Shown here in pieces: positions 32,397 through 40,237 of a stretch of DNA of 40,237 bases. The notes beneath the pieces are model-generated. The model was given only the letters and a program-made list of their open reading frames with translations. It was not told the origin of the DNA and made no database searches. Both the position numbers and the translations under genes were made by a program. Origin of the DNA: Saprospiraceae bacterium (lineage in GTDB: Bacteria; Bacteroidota; Bacteroidia; Chitinophagales; Saprospiraceae); contig JAHQWA010000560.1 of assembly GCA_019634045.1 (NCBI GenBank), positions 1 to 40,237 of the forward strand, given 5' to 3'. Within the stretch, counting starts at the first letter, position 1, and each line of letters opens with the position of its first letter.

Positions 32397-32924
32397 ATGA
32401 AAATTGCAAAAGCATTTTTGCTCCTAGTATTTCTATGCCCCATTATTAGTCAAGCACAAGCGGAGCAGCCCAAATTAAGCGAGGAAGAGGCCGCCATCAT
32501 GTCTGTCATTACGGAACAAACCCGAGCCTATTTTGAACGCGATTACGAAGCCTGGCTCAATGCGCACGTAACTACCGACTATTATACAGAGCATAAGTAC
32601 TGGAATGGCTGGTCAGAAAAAGTTCGCACGACTAGAGGGTGGACGGCACACGAAGCAAAGGCCAAAAAACGCTTCGACCCCACAAAACCAAAAAGCAAGT
32701 GGAATGAAGCGCAGTACATACGTAGTGATGTAAACATCCGAATTTCCAAATCCGGAGACATGGCTTGGGCTGCTTATGCGCAGAAAGCCGTAGATCCTGA
32801 GACCGGAGATATTGTTGGTGAATCCTACGAAACGCGCGTCATGGAAAAACATGATGGCCAGTGGAAAATCGCCTACCTAGGGTATCATTACTTACCGAAA
32901 GAAAACCCGCCGGCGCACAATTAG
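32397..32924 (+). CDS. Secreted NTF2/SnoaL-like protein
   Basis: A 175-residue protein with a signal peptide (about 1-21, IAKAFLLLVFLCPIISQAQA). The mature part fits the NTF2-like cone fold of SnoaL/DUF4440 proteins: an N-terminal helix EEEAAIMSVITEQTRAYFER followed by DYEAWLNAH, and a C-terminal strand pair ending in HDGQWKIAYLGYHYLP. Proteins of this group bind small molecules or act as isomerases; nothing here fixes a function. It has its own start after the MITE-like element and ends before a strong hairpin. Confidence 0.85.
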   Translation: MKIAKAFLLLVFLCPIISQAQAEQPKLSEEEAAIMSVITEQTRAYFERDYEAWLNAHVTTDYYTEHKYWNGWSEKVRTTRGWTAHEAKAKKRFDPTKPKSKWNEAQYIRSDVNIRISKSGDMAWAAYAQKAVDPETGDIVGESYETRVMEKHDGQWKIAYLGYHYLPKENPPAHN

Positions 32925-32949
32925 TCGTAACAGACTTAGGGGACATAAA

Positions 32950-32982
32950 TAGAGGCCAAGGAAGCACTTTCCTTGGCCTCTA
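32950..32982. terminator. Hairpin terminator between convergent NTF2-like and MFS genes
   Basis: A 14-bp perfect stem (TAGAGGCCAAGGAA with TTCCTTGGCCTCTA) around a 5-nt loop. There is only a short T-tract on the minus side (TTTAT) and none on the plus side, so efficiency is uncertain; its position between converging genes supports the call. Confidence 0.65.
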
Positions 32983-33038
32983 CCTGGGAGAGGGCGTATT
33001 GGCCAATTTCACCTATTCTACCAAATGGTATTACATCT

Positions 33039-34256
33039 CTACAGGCTGTTGAGGGCAGCTTGAGGGCTATCTTCCCGGGCAAATCGCATCAGTAATAAAG
33101 ATAAGACTCCAGTCACTGCTAAACCCAAAAAAACGGGTAAGGTAGAATCAACAATAAAGCGGCCGATCACCACGGAGATCAATACGCCAATCACCATCGA
33201 TAAAAAGCTGTACAATGCCGCCCCAATTCCGGCCATGTGCCCTAAAGGGCGCAAAGCCATCGCACTCAAATTCCCAAAAATAAAACCGAGTGTCAAAAAA
33301 TTAATAGACAAAAAAGCCAGTAATACCCATAGCGTGGGATTGATTCCATCGAAGTACATAATGACATATAAGAAGGCCGCCGCCGTAGATAGGTATAAGG
33401 AATTCGTCACTAAATTTTTCATGCCATAACGCATCACCATTGCTCCATTAAAGAAGGTAGCCATTCCCAACACAAAAGATAGTCCAGCAAAAATGTAGGG
33501 AAACTCTTCTACCATAAGATATTGCTCCTGAAAGATCTGTTGTGAATTACTAAGGTATAGAATAAAACTACCTTCTACCAGACCCGCAATCAAGGTATAC
33601 AGCACGACATTACTTAAGGAAAAATAAGCACGGACTCCTTCGCTAAAAATGGATCGCTGCAAGGACTTTCGCTTTTCTTTCGGCAAGGTCTCTCGCTGCC
33701 TAATTGAAAACCAGATGACCGTCAAGCCAATAAAAAACAATTGAAAGTAAAAGATGGCTTGCCAGCTAAAAGCCCTCAATATCCATTGTCCTAATAAGGG
33801 AGCGATCATCGGTACCACAATAAAAATGGCCTTAATAAAGCTCATGATCCTCGCCATGTTTGAGCCACTGTACAGATCACGAATAACGGCAATACTAACT
33901 GTTCGAGGGGCGGATAGCCCGACACCTTGTAAGACCCGCCCCAGCAACATCATTTCCAAACTGGTGGCTGCTACACATAGGAGACTCGCCAATAAAAAGA
34001 TACCCACTCCGACATAGACGATTGGCTTTCTACCCAAAGCATCTGATAGGGTACCAAAGAACAACTCACCGGTACCCAACCCCAGAAAGATCATGGTGAT
34101 CATTAGTTGTAAATCGGTGGTATTGGTGTGATGGAGTGCCAGGCCAATGTCCGGTAAAGCGGGAAGGATGGCATCGATGCATAGGGCGACGTTTGACATC
34201 AAAAAGGCCATCAATAGAATAAACTCAAGTTCGGAGATAGAAGCTTTCTTTGTCAT
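33039..34256 (-). CDS. MFS drug exporter, Bcr/CflA-like
   Basis: A 405-residue transporter of the major facilitator superfamily with 12 predicted helices. The first helix ends in SNVALCIDAILPALPDIG, the pattern seen in Bcr/CflA (DHA1) exporters. The loop motif A is GTLSDALGRKPIVYVG, and motif C-like sequence RVLQGVGLSAPRTVSIAVIRD follows. The start was taken at 34256 (MTKKASISELEF), because the 33 codons upstream are not membrane-like and read through an AT-rich intergenic segment. A proton-coupled drug or metabolite efflux role is inferred. It is a single gene, convergent with the NTF2-like gene. Confidence 0.9.
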   Translation of the reverse strand: MTKKASISELEFILLMAFLMSNVALCIDAILPALPDIGLALHHTNTTDLQLMITMIFLGLGTGELFFGTLSDALGRKPIVYVGVGIFLLASLLCVAATSLEMMLLGRVLQGVGLSAPRTVSIAVIRDLYSGSNMARIMSFIKAIFIVVPMIAPLLGQWILRAFSWQAIFYFQLFFIGLTVIWFSIRQRETLPKEKRKSLQRSIFSEGVRAYFSLSNVVLYTLIAGLVEGSFILYLSNSQQIFQEQYLMVEEFPYIFAGLSFVLGMATFFNGAMVMRYGMKNLVTNSLYLSTAAAFLYVIMYFDGINPTLWVLLAFLSINFLTLGFIFGNLSAMALRPLGHMAGIGAALYSFLSMVIGVLISVVIGRFIVDSTLPVFLGLAVTGVLSLLLMRFAREDSPQAALNSL

Positions 34257-34356
34257 AATGGGTATGCCCTTATTTTTGGTGCACGAATATAGTGGATTCT
34301 GTCTCTTGATTGATTGGGGCATCCCTACGGCTAGAGGGCAATAAGAAAGGAACAAC

Positions 34357-34829
34357 TTAACTACAGAAATGGGTTCCGAAATCTAAGCTTAAAATTGATT
34401 TTTTTAGTCCTAATACTCCTTAAGCTCGCCAAAGAATTGTGGCGCAGGAGCATTTATCGCATCTTTGTAGCTACGTAAGAAGAAATTCTTACCACTCTAA
34501 AATCACTGCATGAAGACACTCTCTGACCGATCTATAGCCGTTCTTCCTTTTGTCAATATGAGTAAAGATGCTGAGTATCATTCCGGACTGATCCCAAAAA
34601 TCATTGGGGTGCTGTTGATGCTGGGCTGCTTTAGCTTTTTGGTGGACTTTTTCTTATTCTTCTTATTGCCTAATTACAGTGGAACTACTACTTCAGCAGT
34701 CACTTCCCAACGGTCATAGCGGAATTCTCCATGTGTCTTTGGTTATTGATTGTAGGCGTAAAACATCAAACGACGCACCCGCGGCCATGAGATTTGAATA
34801 TGTAGTAGCTAGATCAAAAAATTCGCAAA
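34357..34829. other. Intergenic region with a short chimeric ORF
   Basis: 473 bp between the MFS gene and the serine hydrolase gene. It contains the ORF at 34510-34719, listed separately. The remainder shows no gene, repeat or clear promoter. Confidence 0.5.
34510..34719 (+). pseudogene. Possible remnant: TolB/adenylate-cyclase-like N terminus joined to one membrane helix
   Basis: A 69-residue ORF beginning MKTLSDRSIAVLPFVNMSKDA. The SIAVLPFVNMS segment is the well-known first strand of the TolB-like/FlgO domain found after adenylate-cyclase and winged-helix regulators. It normally continues with a YFSDGI motif, here reduced to YHSG. The next 30 residues are one hydrophobic helix (IGVLLMLGCFSFLVDFFLFF). 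The join looks like a deletion that fused two unrelated pieces. A genuine small membrane protein cannot be excluded. Confidence 0.4.
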
Positions 34830-35942
34830 ATGAAACATTTACTCCTTTTCCTCTGCTTCCCTGCTTTACTAAGTGGACAGCTTGACACTATAACCCAGAT
34901 ACTAACTACGCATTTGGACCACGAAGGCCTCTCACCAGTGCATAGCCTCTTACTGCGAGTGGATAGAGTAGGGGAAGATGCTCCTTTTGAAACAGCAGTT
35001 GGTTGGCAGAATCGAGAGGGCCAGCCGTTGCAAGCCTCCCACCAATTCCGCATCGCTAGTATTACCAAAACCTTTGTGGCTACGGTAGTTTTGCAGTTGG
35101 TGGAGGAAAAGAAAATCAAGTTGACAGATAGAATCGTAGATCTTCTTCCCAATCATGATTTCCTAGCTATCGATTCGCTCCATTACCACCAAAGGCAGAA
35201 TTTTGCAGCGGAAATAAGTATCGAGCAGCTCCTGTGCCATCGCAGTGGACTTGCAGATCTATTTACGGACAGAGCCACTGAATTCTTTGCCAGCGTATTT
35301 TCCAACCCCAACCGATCCTATACCCCCAACTCCATTTTCCAGCTCTATCTTGAATATGACCTACATCTTGCAGCACATTTCCGGCCAGGAGAAGCGTTTG
35401 CTTATTCTGATATGAATTATGTGGTGCTGGGGCTATTGATCGAAGAATTGGAAGGGCAACCCTTAGCTATAGTATTGCGCAATCGAATTCTAGGTCCGCT
35501 GGAATTAACCTCTACCTACTTTGAGTTCTACGAAAAAGCGCCGAATGAGCCAAATTTGCTTCATCAATGGTTTGATGATCAGAATATGAGTGAGATCAAT
35601 ACCTCATTTGATTGGGCTGGTGGGGGATTGGTATCCAATATGAAAGACCTGAGTACTTTTCTGAGCGCCCTATTTAAGGGGAGATTACTCAGGCCTACTT
35701 CTCTGGAAAGAATGATTCAAATCAGCCCAACTAGCCCGCACGAAGATTCATATGGCCTTGGAATCTATGCCAGTAATTTTAATGGAGATCTCTACTTTGG
35801 GCACTTCGGCTTTTATGGCAGCTATATGGGATATTGCCCTCAAAAAAAGCAGTCCATCATCTACAATGTTAGTCAAGGCAATCCTTCATTTCCGGTCAAA
35901 AACTTAATAGAACAGATACTACTACTGATAGATAAAGACTAA
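34830..35942 (+). CDS. Secreted serine hydrolase, beta-lactamase (class C/PBP4) fold
   Basis: A 370-residue exported protein with a short signal peptide (about 1-16, LLLFLCFPALLSG). It has the SxxK catalytic motif at Ser77-Lys80 (RIASITKTF), YSDMNY in the place of the YxN motif, and GHFGFYGSY where the KTG/HxG motif is expected. Substrates in this family are diverse (esterases, D-aminopeptidases, beta-lactamases); the sequence does not say which. It stands alone: 473 bp upstream without an operon partner and 168 bp before the next gene. Confidence 0.9.
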   Translation: MKHLLLFLCFPALLSGQLDTITQILTTHLDHEGLSPVHSLLLRVDRVGEDAPFETAVGWQNREGQPLQASHQFRIASITKTFVATVVLQLVEEKKIKLTDRIVDLLPNHDFLAIDSLHYHQRQNFAAEISIEQLLCHRSGLADLFTDRATEFFASVFSNPNRSYTPNSIFQLYLEYDLHLAAHFRPGEAFAYSDMNYVVLGLLIEELEGQPLAIVLRNRILGPLELTSTYFEFYEKAPNEPNLLHQWFDDQNMSEINTSFDWAGGGLVSNMKDLSTFLSALFKGRLLRPTSLERMIQISPTSPHEDSYGLGIYASNFNGDLYFGHFGFYGSYMGYCPQKKQSIIYNVSQGNPSFPVKNLIEQILLLIDKD

Positions 35943-36110
35943 ACTAGCTATGGATAATTTAAGATAATCTGTTGGTAGTCAAAAAATAGCCAGGGCTTCA
36001 GGCAGGAAACGCCCTATTGTACGCCTGCGTCTATAGCTTACACTCAAATTCCAGCACCTTTGTTTTGACACACATCCAGCATTCACCATTATTCATTTAA
36101 ACATACTCCT

Positions 36111-36467
36111 ATGGGTGCGCTACGAATCCTCTTGCTTCTTTTTGCTCTGGCTATCTTACCCTACACCTTCTACACAATTTCCCATGAAGGCCTTAACCTC
36201 TTTTCCGTCTTCCTCGGTGATCTTCAATCCCTAAGTTGGTCCGGGCAGTTCAATCTCGACTTCCTGACCTATCTAATCCTTTCCAGCTTATGGGTAGCTT
36301 GGCGACATGACTTCTCCAGTCGAGGACTTCTATTCGCCCTTTGTGCCTCCATACTCGGCATGTCTTTCCTAGCGCCATATCTTTTGATGATGACTTTTCA
36401 AGTCAAAGGAGATATTGTTCATTTACTCCTAGGTAGTCAGCGAGCAAGTGGCTGGAGCGAAAGCTGA
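36111..36467 (+). CDS. Small membrane protein, DUF2834-like
   Basis: A 118-residue protein with about three membrane helices (about 3-22, 50-66 and 75-95). The layout (short first helix ending LPYTFY, a loop containing a phenylalanine-rich amphipathic segment, then FNLDFLTYLILSSLWVAW) resembles the small DUF2834 membrane proteins, with less certainty in detail. The function is unknown. Its end lies 61 bp before the preferred SRPBCC start, so the two may be one transcript. Confidence 0.65.
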   Translation: MGALRILLLLFALAILPYTFYTISHEGLNLFSVFLGDLQSLSWSGQFNLDFLTYLILSSLWVAWRHDFSSRGLLFALCASILGMSFLAPYLLMMTFQVKGDIVHLLLGSQRASGWSES

Positions 36468-36528
36468 GCGACAGATTTGTAACACCTCCTTCCTTCTGGC
36501 ATCCAATTGTCGAATCAAAAAAACAAGT

Positions 36529-37029
36529 ATGAATATCAAGAAGGAAATTATCGTCGAGCAACCTATCCATAAAGTATGGGAAGTGCTAGGAGACCAATAT
36601 GGCCAAGCCTACAAATGGGCCAGCGGTCTTGACCATTCCGAAGCTTTAGGCCTGGCTAAGATTGAAGGCGCTCCCTGCAGCCAACGCAGCTGCCAAACTA
36701 ACTTTGGACAAATCACGGAATCCGTCAGAAAATATGAGCCTTCCAGTTACGAATTGGAATACGAGGTCATCAAAGGTTTTCCGAGCTTCATTGATACGGC
36801 CATTAACAATTGGCAACTCCAGCCTGCTGGGAAAGGCACCAAAGTTTTCATCGATTTCAAGATGAAAACAAAGGGCTTTCTCGGCTTATTCATGGGCCCC
36901 TTGATGAAGATGCAAATGAATAAGGTGATCACAAATGTGTTAGATGACTTCAAGCAGTATGTCGAAACCGGAAAGCCTAGTGCGAGAAAAGCTAAGGAAA
37001 TTGCTACGCTATTGAAAAAGGCCGCCTAG
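36529..37029 (+). CDS. SRPBCC-family protein (START/Bet v1-like)
   Basis: A 166-residue protein of the SRPBCC (polyketide cyclase/dehydrase) superfamily. It opens with IKKEIIVEQPIHKVWEVLGD, the usual first strand and helix, and ends with a long helix (MNKVITNVLDDFKQYVETG) that closes the hydrophobic cavity. The central part has ESVRKYEPSSYELEYEV and strands WQLQPAGKGTKVFIDFKM. The start at 36529 is preferred because the 27 codons upstream overlap the previous gene and are not part of the fold. The ligand is unknown. Confidence 0.85.
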   Translation: MNIKKEIIVEQPIHKVWEVLGDQYGQAYKWASGLDHSEALGLAKIEGAPCSQRSCQTNFGQITESVRKYEPSSYELEYEVIKGFPSFIDTAINNWQLQPAGKGTKVFIDFKMKTKGFLGLFMGPLMKMQMNKVITNVLDDFKQYVETGKPSARKAKEIATLLKKAA

Positions 37030-37043
37030 GTTGAGTCATGGTG

Positions 37044-37074
37044 GAAAGGCCTATTACTCCCCCTTAGGCCTTTC
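37044..37074 (+). terminator. Hairpin terminator after the SRPBCC gene
   Basis: A 10-bp perfect stem (GAAAGGCCTA with TAGGCCTTTC) and an 11-nt loop, 15 bp after the stop codon, with a short T-rich run in and after the stem. It isolates the following sulfatase gene. Confidence 0.7.
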
Positions 37075-37248
37075 TTACCAAGCACACATCCGTTCACTTT
37101 TTATACAAAATCTGGTAAAACGGTGAGACATCAATTATCCCTCGCCTGCATACAATCCCCCCTTACTACGCCCAAAAACACCCCCCTTAAGTTCCTCCGA
37201 TCTCCTTATCTTACCCCTCATCTTCATCAACAACGGAGCAACCAACTT

Positions 37249-38721
37249 ATGAAATACCTCTTACTGGGGCTATCCGCCTTGATCCTTCTCGCTTGCCAGC
37301 CTACAGCACCTTCCAAAACAGAGTCCCCTCCCAATCTAATCCTCATCATCGCCGATGACATGGCCTGGGACGATTGCGGCGCCTATGGACACCCCAATAT
37401 CCGCACCCCAAACATCGATCGGCTGGCGAAAGAAGGGATGCGCTTTACCCAAGCTTTTCTCACGACGAGCTCTTGTAGCCCTAGTAGAGCAAGCATCATT
37501 ACAGGAACCTATCCACATCAAACCGACGCCGAACAATTGCATTGGCCTTTGCCAGGAGATAGAATCACCTTCGTGGAACAATTAAAAGCCAATGGCTATT
37601 GGACCGCTGCGGCAGGAAAGTGGCATCTCGGAGATGCGGTACGTGATCGCTTCGATTATATTGCAGCAGAAAATACAGCAGGTTTTGTTTTACAGAGTGG
37701 AAAAGCAGACCATCAGTCAACACCAACGGAAAGTGACGGCAGTGGTTGTCAGCAATGGTTACCTACGCTACAGCAGCGTCCAGCAGATCAACCCTTTTTC
37801 CTTTGGTTGGCCGCCGTCGATCCACACCGCCCGTATCATGAAAATATCGTCGAACAGCCACATACGGGAGAAGACGTTATTCTACCGCCTTACCTTCCCG
37901 ATAGTGAACCCGTGCGCAAAGATTTTGCCCTTTACTATGACGAGATTCATCGCATGGATGACTACATCGGGCAAGTACTAGCGGAACTAGATCAATCTGG
38001 CCTAACCGAAAATACCTTGGTCTTATTCATTTCTGACAATGGCCGAGCTTTTCCTAGAGAGAAGACGACCCTATATGATGGTGGGATTAAAACGCCCTGG
38101 CTAGTACGATGGCCAAAGAAAGTACAAGCCGGCTCCGTGACCGACGCCTTGGTGAGTTCCGTGGATATTGCCCCCACCTTTTTACAACTGGCAGGTTTGG
38201 AAGTAGGCGCTAACTTCCTCGGCAAAGACTTTGGAGCAGTTCTACAGGACACCTCAGCAGCAGTAAATAGATATATATTTGCAGAAGACCACTGGCATGA
38301 TTTTGAAGACTATGGCCGTGCCGTGCGAAACCAGCGCTACAAACTGATTCATAACTACTATCCGGACCTTGCTAATACCCCACCTGCGGACGCGCTCCGT
38401 AGCCCCACCTTCCAATACATGCTTACACAGCAAACCTCTGGCAGTCTTACCCAAGCTCAACAGGCCTGCTTTATAGCTCCCAGGGCTGAAGAGGAGTTGT
38501 ACGATCTACAACAAGATCCTCATGAATTACAAAACAAGATCGATGATCCCAGTTACAGCAACATAGCCCAAGAACTCCGGCAGGCCTTACTAGATTTCAG
38601 GAAACGTACCTTAGACAGCCTACCCACTCGCCGCACCCCAGATGAATTCACCCGTGATACCGGACAACCGCTACCGGTGCGCAAGCGGCCGAGAGCATCC
38701 AAAGCAGAAATGGGATTGTAG
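37249..38721 (+). CDS. Lipoprotein type I sulfatase
   Basis: A 490-residue sulfatase anchored as a lipoprotein (signal LGLSALILLACQ, lipobox Cys16). The start at 37249 gives a clean signal peptide; the 42 codons upstream in the longer frame are proline-rich and not a signal. The metal-binding DD is in IIADDMAWDDCGAYG, and the formylglycine motif is CSPSR at Cys76-Arg80. GKWHLG, AAVDPHRPYH and ISDNGRAFPREKT supply the other metal and sulfate ligands. Overall it is like the S1 sulfatases of the heparan N-sulfatase/S1_8 type. It could act on sulfated algal glycans with the fused enzyme at the left edge, although it lies far from it. No SusC/SusD pair is in the window. Confidence 0.92.
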   Translation: MKYLLLGLSALILLACQPTAPSKTESPPNLILIIADDMAWDDCGAYGHPNIRTPNIDRLAKEGMRFTQAFLTTSSCSPSRASIITGTYPHQTDAEQLHWPLPGDRITFVEQLKANGYWTAAAGKWHLGDAVRDRFDYIAAENTAGFVLQSGKADHQSTPTESDGSGCQQWLPTLQQRPADQPFFLWLAAVDPHRPYHENIVEQPHTGEDVILPPYLPDSEPVRKDFALYYDEIHRMDDYIGQVLAELDQSGLTENTLVLFISDNGRAFPREKTTLYDGGIKTPWLVRWPKKVQAGSVTDALVSSVDIAPTFLQLAGLEVGANFLGKDFGAVLQDTSAAVNRYIFAEDHWHDFEDYGRAVRNQRYKLIHNYYPDLANTPPADALRSPTFQYMLTQQTSGSLTQAQQACFIAPRAEEELYDLQQDPHELQNKIDDPSYSNIAQELRQALLDFRKRTLDSLPTRRTPDEFTRDTGQPLPVRKRPRASKAEMGL

Positions 38722-38743
38722 GCTAGGGCGGGGCTGTTGGTCA

Positions 38744-38810
38744 TAGTTGGAAACTAGCGACCAACTGGCTAGGTTGTGGCTCTGATCGTAGTTGGAAACT
38801 AGCGACCAAC
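38744..38810. repeat. Pair of 22-bp direct repeats with internal dyad
   Basis: Two identical 22-bp copies (38744-38765 and 38789-38810), 45 bp apart. Each contains GTTGG and CCAAC arms that can pair. They lie just after the sulfatase gene and resemble a short duplicated intergenic cassette. Confidence 0.7.
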
Positions 38811-39360
38811 GAAACTGTAGCAAAGTGAGGAGTGACCAAGGAGTCAGGTAAAAGAGGGAACATCCACCAAAATATAGCGGCGTTCCCTCCTAAAACCTAT
38901 TTCACTCTTTCCGGGTAGGAGAGGGCTTCACCGTAAATAGGGTACGACCAATAGCGCGTGGCACGGCACAACATTGTCTGAAGCGTTGCGCTTGAGTTGA
39001 TTACTCAACATGCCTAGCAAGTTTACTTTTGCTGACTTTTTTGCAGTCACCAAAAAAGTCAGTCGCCGGAAGGCAAAGCAACATCCCAGCACAAGAACCC
39101 CAAAGTTCACCCTCCTCCTCCACAATTTCTTGGATTTTCGTCTCTAAAACTTGGACTATTGTTTTACTACACACTTTTTTCAGTGGATTCTTGATCTTCC
39201 AAACTCTATTTCTCCGCAAATTTTATGGTAACTCCAGTATTTTAAAAAAATGTATATCAATAAGTTGCATCAAGATAAAAGGAAATCTATGCCACTATTT
39301 TTATGGTAAGAGCCTAAAAATGTCTTTGGCAGAAAGGAGGTATTTATGGCATCTTTGAAT
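38811..39360. other. Non-coding stretch with weak hairpin and decayed frames
   Basis: An 8-bp stem (GAGGGAAC 38854-38861 with GTTCCCTC 38882-38889) about 130 bp after the sulfatase stop may end its transcript. Minus-strand frames at 38928-39219 do not match a known family. They carry a K/S-rich stretch over a CCAAAAAAGTCA-type sequence of the kind often dispersed in Bacteroidota genomes. No gene is called. Confidence 0.4.
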
Positions 39361-39460
39361 CATGAGCGGAGAGAGGTAAGAGGATAGATACCAGAAGACA
39401 GAGATTAGAGGTCGGAAGACAGAAAATAGATATCAGATTAGAGGGGACAGATGATAGTAC
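39361..39460. repeat. Second block of degenerate GAAGACAGA/GTCAGA-like repeats
   Basis: Purine-rich imperfect repeats (AGAGAGGTAAGAGG, CCAGAAGACAGAGAT, GTCGGAAGACAGA, ATCAGATTAGAGG). They belong to the same motif family as 31045-31157 but are more diverged. Confidence 0.6.
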
Positions 39461-39471
39461 TTTAAAAATTT

Positions 39472-39692
39472 GGTTGACGGTCGATGGTCCATGGTCGATA
39501 GTTGGAGGTCAATAGTTAGTAGTCCGTATTCCTTGGTCGGGCAGTCCGGATAAGGTCAGAGTAAAGGAAAGCCGCAAACCATGGACCGCGGACCATCGAC
39601 CAACAACCAGCAACAAAGGAGTGATAATCAGCCATCAGTGAACGATGGACCATTAACCATGGACTATCGACTGACATCTGACATCTGACATC
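39472..39692. repeat. Large imperfect inverted repeat of GGTCCATGG/GGTCGAT motifs, ending in CATCTGA copies
   Basis: The left arm (39472-39505) holds GGTCGATGGTCCATGGTCGA. Near-complementary arms lie at 39577-39608 (CCATGGACCGCGGACCATC) and 39643-39671 (GATGGACCATTAACCATGGA). Three CATCTGA-type heptamers follow at 39673-39692. Polarity flips at about 39560. No coding potential. Confidence 0.65.
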
Positions 39693-40088
39693 TAAATACA
39701 CTACCCAACAATAAATACTCGAAAACTGCCATATGAAAAGAAAGTCACTATTTTTCTTTTATATAATGAAAAAACATATTAGTTTTATCCTGAAAGGTCT
39801 ATTCTCATTCCCCTAACATACCAATCTAGTATACTTGCCCCCATTGGGGCCTCCCCCCCTGATCACTTAACGTTCAAGTCCATAGTAAGCTAAGAAAAAA
39901 CCACACGATTTAAGTTCAATATCCCGGTACCTAGTACCACTATATTTCCTATTTCTATCTGGACCATAAACACAAAAAATGCAGTTGACTAAGCCCAAAA
40001 AGAAAGCACACCTGCTTGCAAAAAACCAAATCTTCATACCTGGCAGCCGCTCCTCCTGGCGCGCCTTACCTACTTATCCTTTTGATGA

Positions 40089-40127
40089 CCTAGACTTCCG
40101 AAGTCTTGAAGACTTCGGAAGTCTAGG
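40089..40127. repeat. 39-bp perfect palindrome with nested outer copy
   Basis: Arms of 19 bp (containing CTAGACTTCCGAAGTCTT) meet at a single central base, 40108. A partly overlapping outer copy of 13 bp pairs 40087-40099 with 40127-40139. It is a strong cruciform or RNA hairpin candidate of the REP/BIME kind. Confidence 0.8.
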
Positions 40128-40172
40128 GAAGTCTAGGTCGGCCTCGGCTGCAGGCGGCATTTCACGCCCTTG

Positions 40173-40235
40173 CATCTGACATCTGACATCTGACATCTGA
40201 CATCTGACATCTGACATCTGACATCTGACATCTGA
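40173..40235. repeat. Nine-copy perfect heptamer tandem repeat
   Basis: Nine exact head-to-tail copies of CATCTGA reach the window edge, so the array may continue. Seven bases with no spacers rules out CRISPR. The same heptamer appears in three copies near 39673-39692. Confidence 0.95.
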
Positions 40236-40237
40236 CG

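Noticed and set aside
34257-34355. Longer start for the MFS transporter
   Set aside because: The extra 33 residues are not membrane-like, and the ATG at 34256 precedes the usual short cytoplasmic N terminus.
37123-37248. Longer start for the lipoprotein sulfatase
   Set aside because: The 42 extra residues are not a signal peptide and would bury the lipobox; the ATG at 37249 gives a proper lipoprotein signal.
38928-39219. Small minus-strand ORFs after the sulfatase
   Set aside because: Two overlapping frames, no known domain, and sequence like dispersed Bacteroidota intergenic repeats.
39979-40179. 66-codon ORF near the right edge
   Set aside because: It runs across the 39-bp palindrome and its translation is a product of the repeat.
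40173-40235. Possible CRISPR-like array
   Set aside because: Units are seven bases, perfectly adjacent, with no spacers, and no cas genes are present.

Overview
The window looks like a chromosomal segment of a Bacteroidota bacterium, probably a marine saprospirian or relative. Three things point there: promoter boxes of the TAnnTTTG type, intergenic regions full of short degenerate repeats (GTCAGA-like, CATCTGA-like, GGTCCATGG-like), and polysaccharide-degrading genes such as a sulfatase fused to a GH78 rhamnosidase and a second lipoprotein sulfatase. No rRNA, tRNA, CRISPR array or intact transposase was seen. The taxonomic call is inference.

Left edge (1-4.8 kb, + strand): the end of a carbohydrate-degradation cluster, with a 5'-truncated DUF5060/DUF4038-type glycoside hydrolase and a 1168-residue sulfatase-rhamnosidase. 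The cluster closes on a strong bidirectional hairpin terminator.

Centre (4.9-25.2 kb, - strand): a complete aerobic [NiFe]-hydrogenase locus. In transcription order it holds TetR regulator B, a 119-residue orphan protein, TetR regulator A, a second hydrogenase small subunit, an operator/promoter, the main small subunit, the large subunit, an intrinsic terminator, the maturation protease, two small orphan proteins, a TPR protein, hypA, a membrane protein, another operator, then hypB-F-C-D-X-E, a group III truncated haemoglobin, an NHL propeller protein, a NiCoT-type nickel transporter, a small orphan and a bifunctional nuclease. The catalytic subunits lack Tat signals and belong to the soluble lineage related to actinobacterial-type and cyanobacterial-type uptake enzymes. 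HypX implies that the CO ligand is made under air.

The most unusual point is that three components are duplicated around one large subunit: two small subunits, two TetR regulators with nearly the same recognition helix, and two members of a small uncharacterised family (107 and 119 residues). Three copies of an inverted repeat of the form TTAGAAA-N4-TTTCTAA (one imperfect) lie before hypB, before the main small subunit and before the 119-residue gene. Two of them sit at a recognisable TAnnTTTG promoter. Together this suggests a regulated hydrogenase with an exchangeable electron-transfer subunit.

Right part (25.2-40.2 kb): accessory genes. These are a saccharopine-dehydrogenase-like oxidoreductase, a bestrophin channel, a 945-residue STAND ATPase-TPR-AraC regulator followed by three 20-21 bp direct repeats that look like its operator, a VOC protein, a lipoprotein, a 203-bp MITE-like element, an NTF2-like protein, a Bcr/CflA-type MFS exporter, a serine hydrolase, a small membrane protein, a SRPBCC protein and a lipoprotein sulfatase. 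The last 1.5 kb is essentially non-coding and full of repeats and palindromes.
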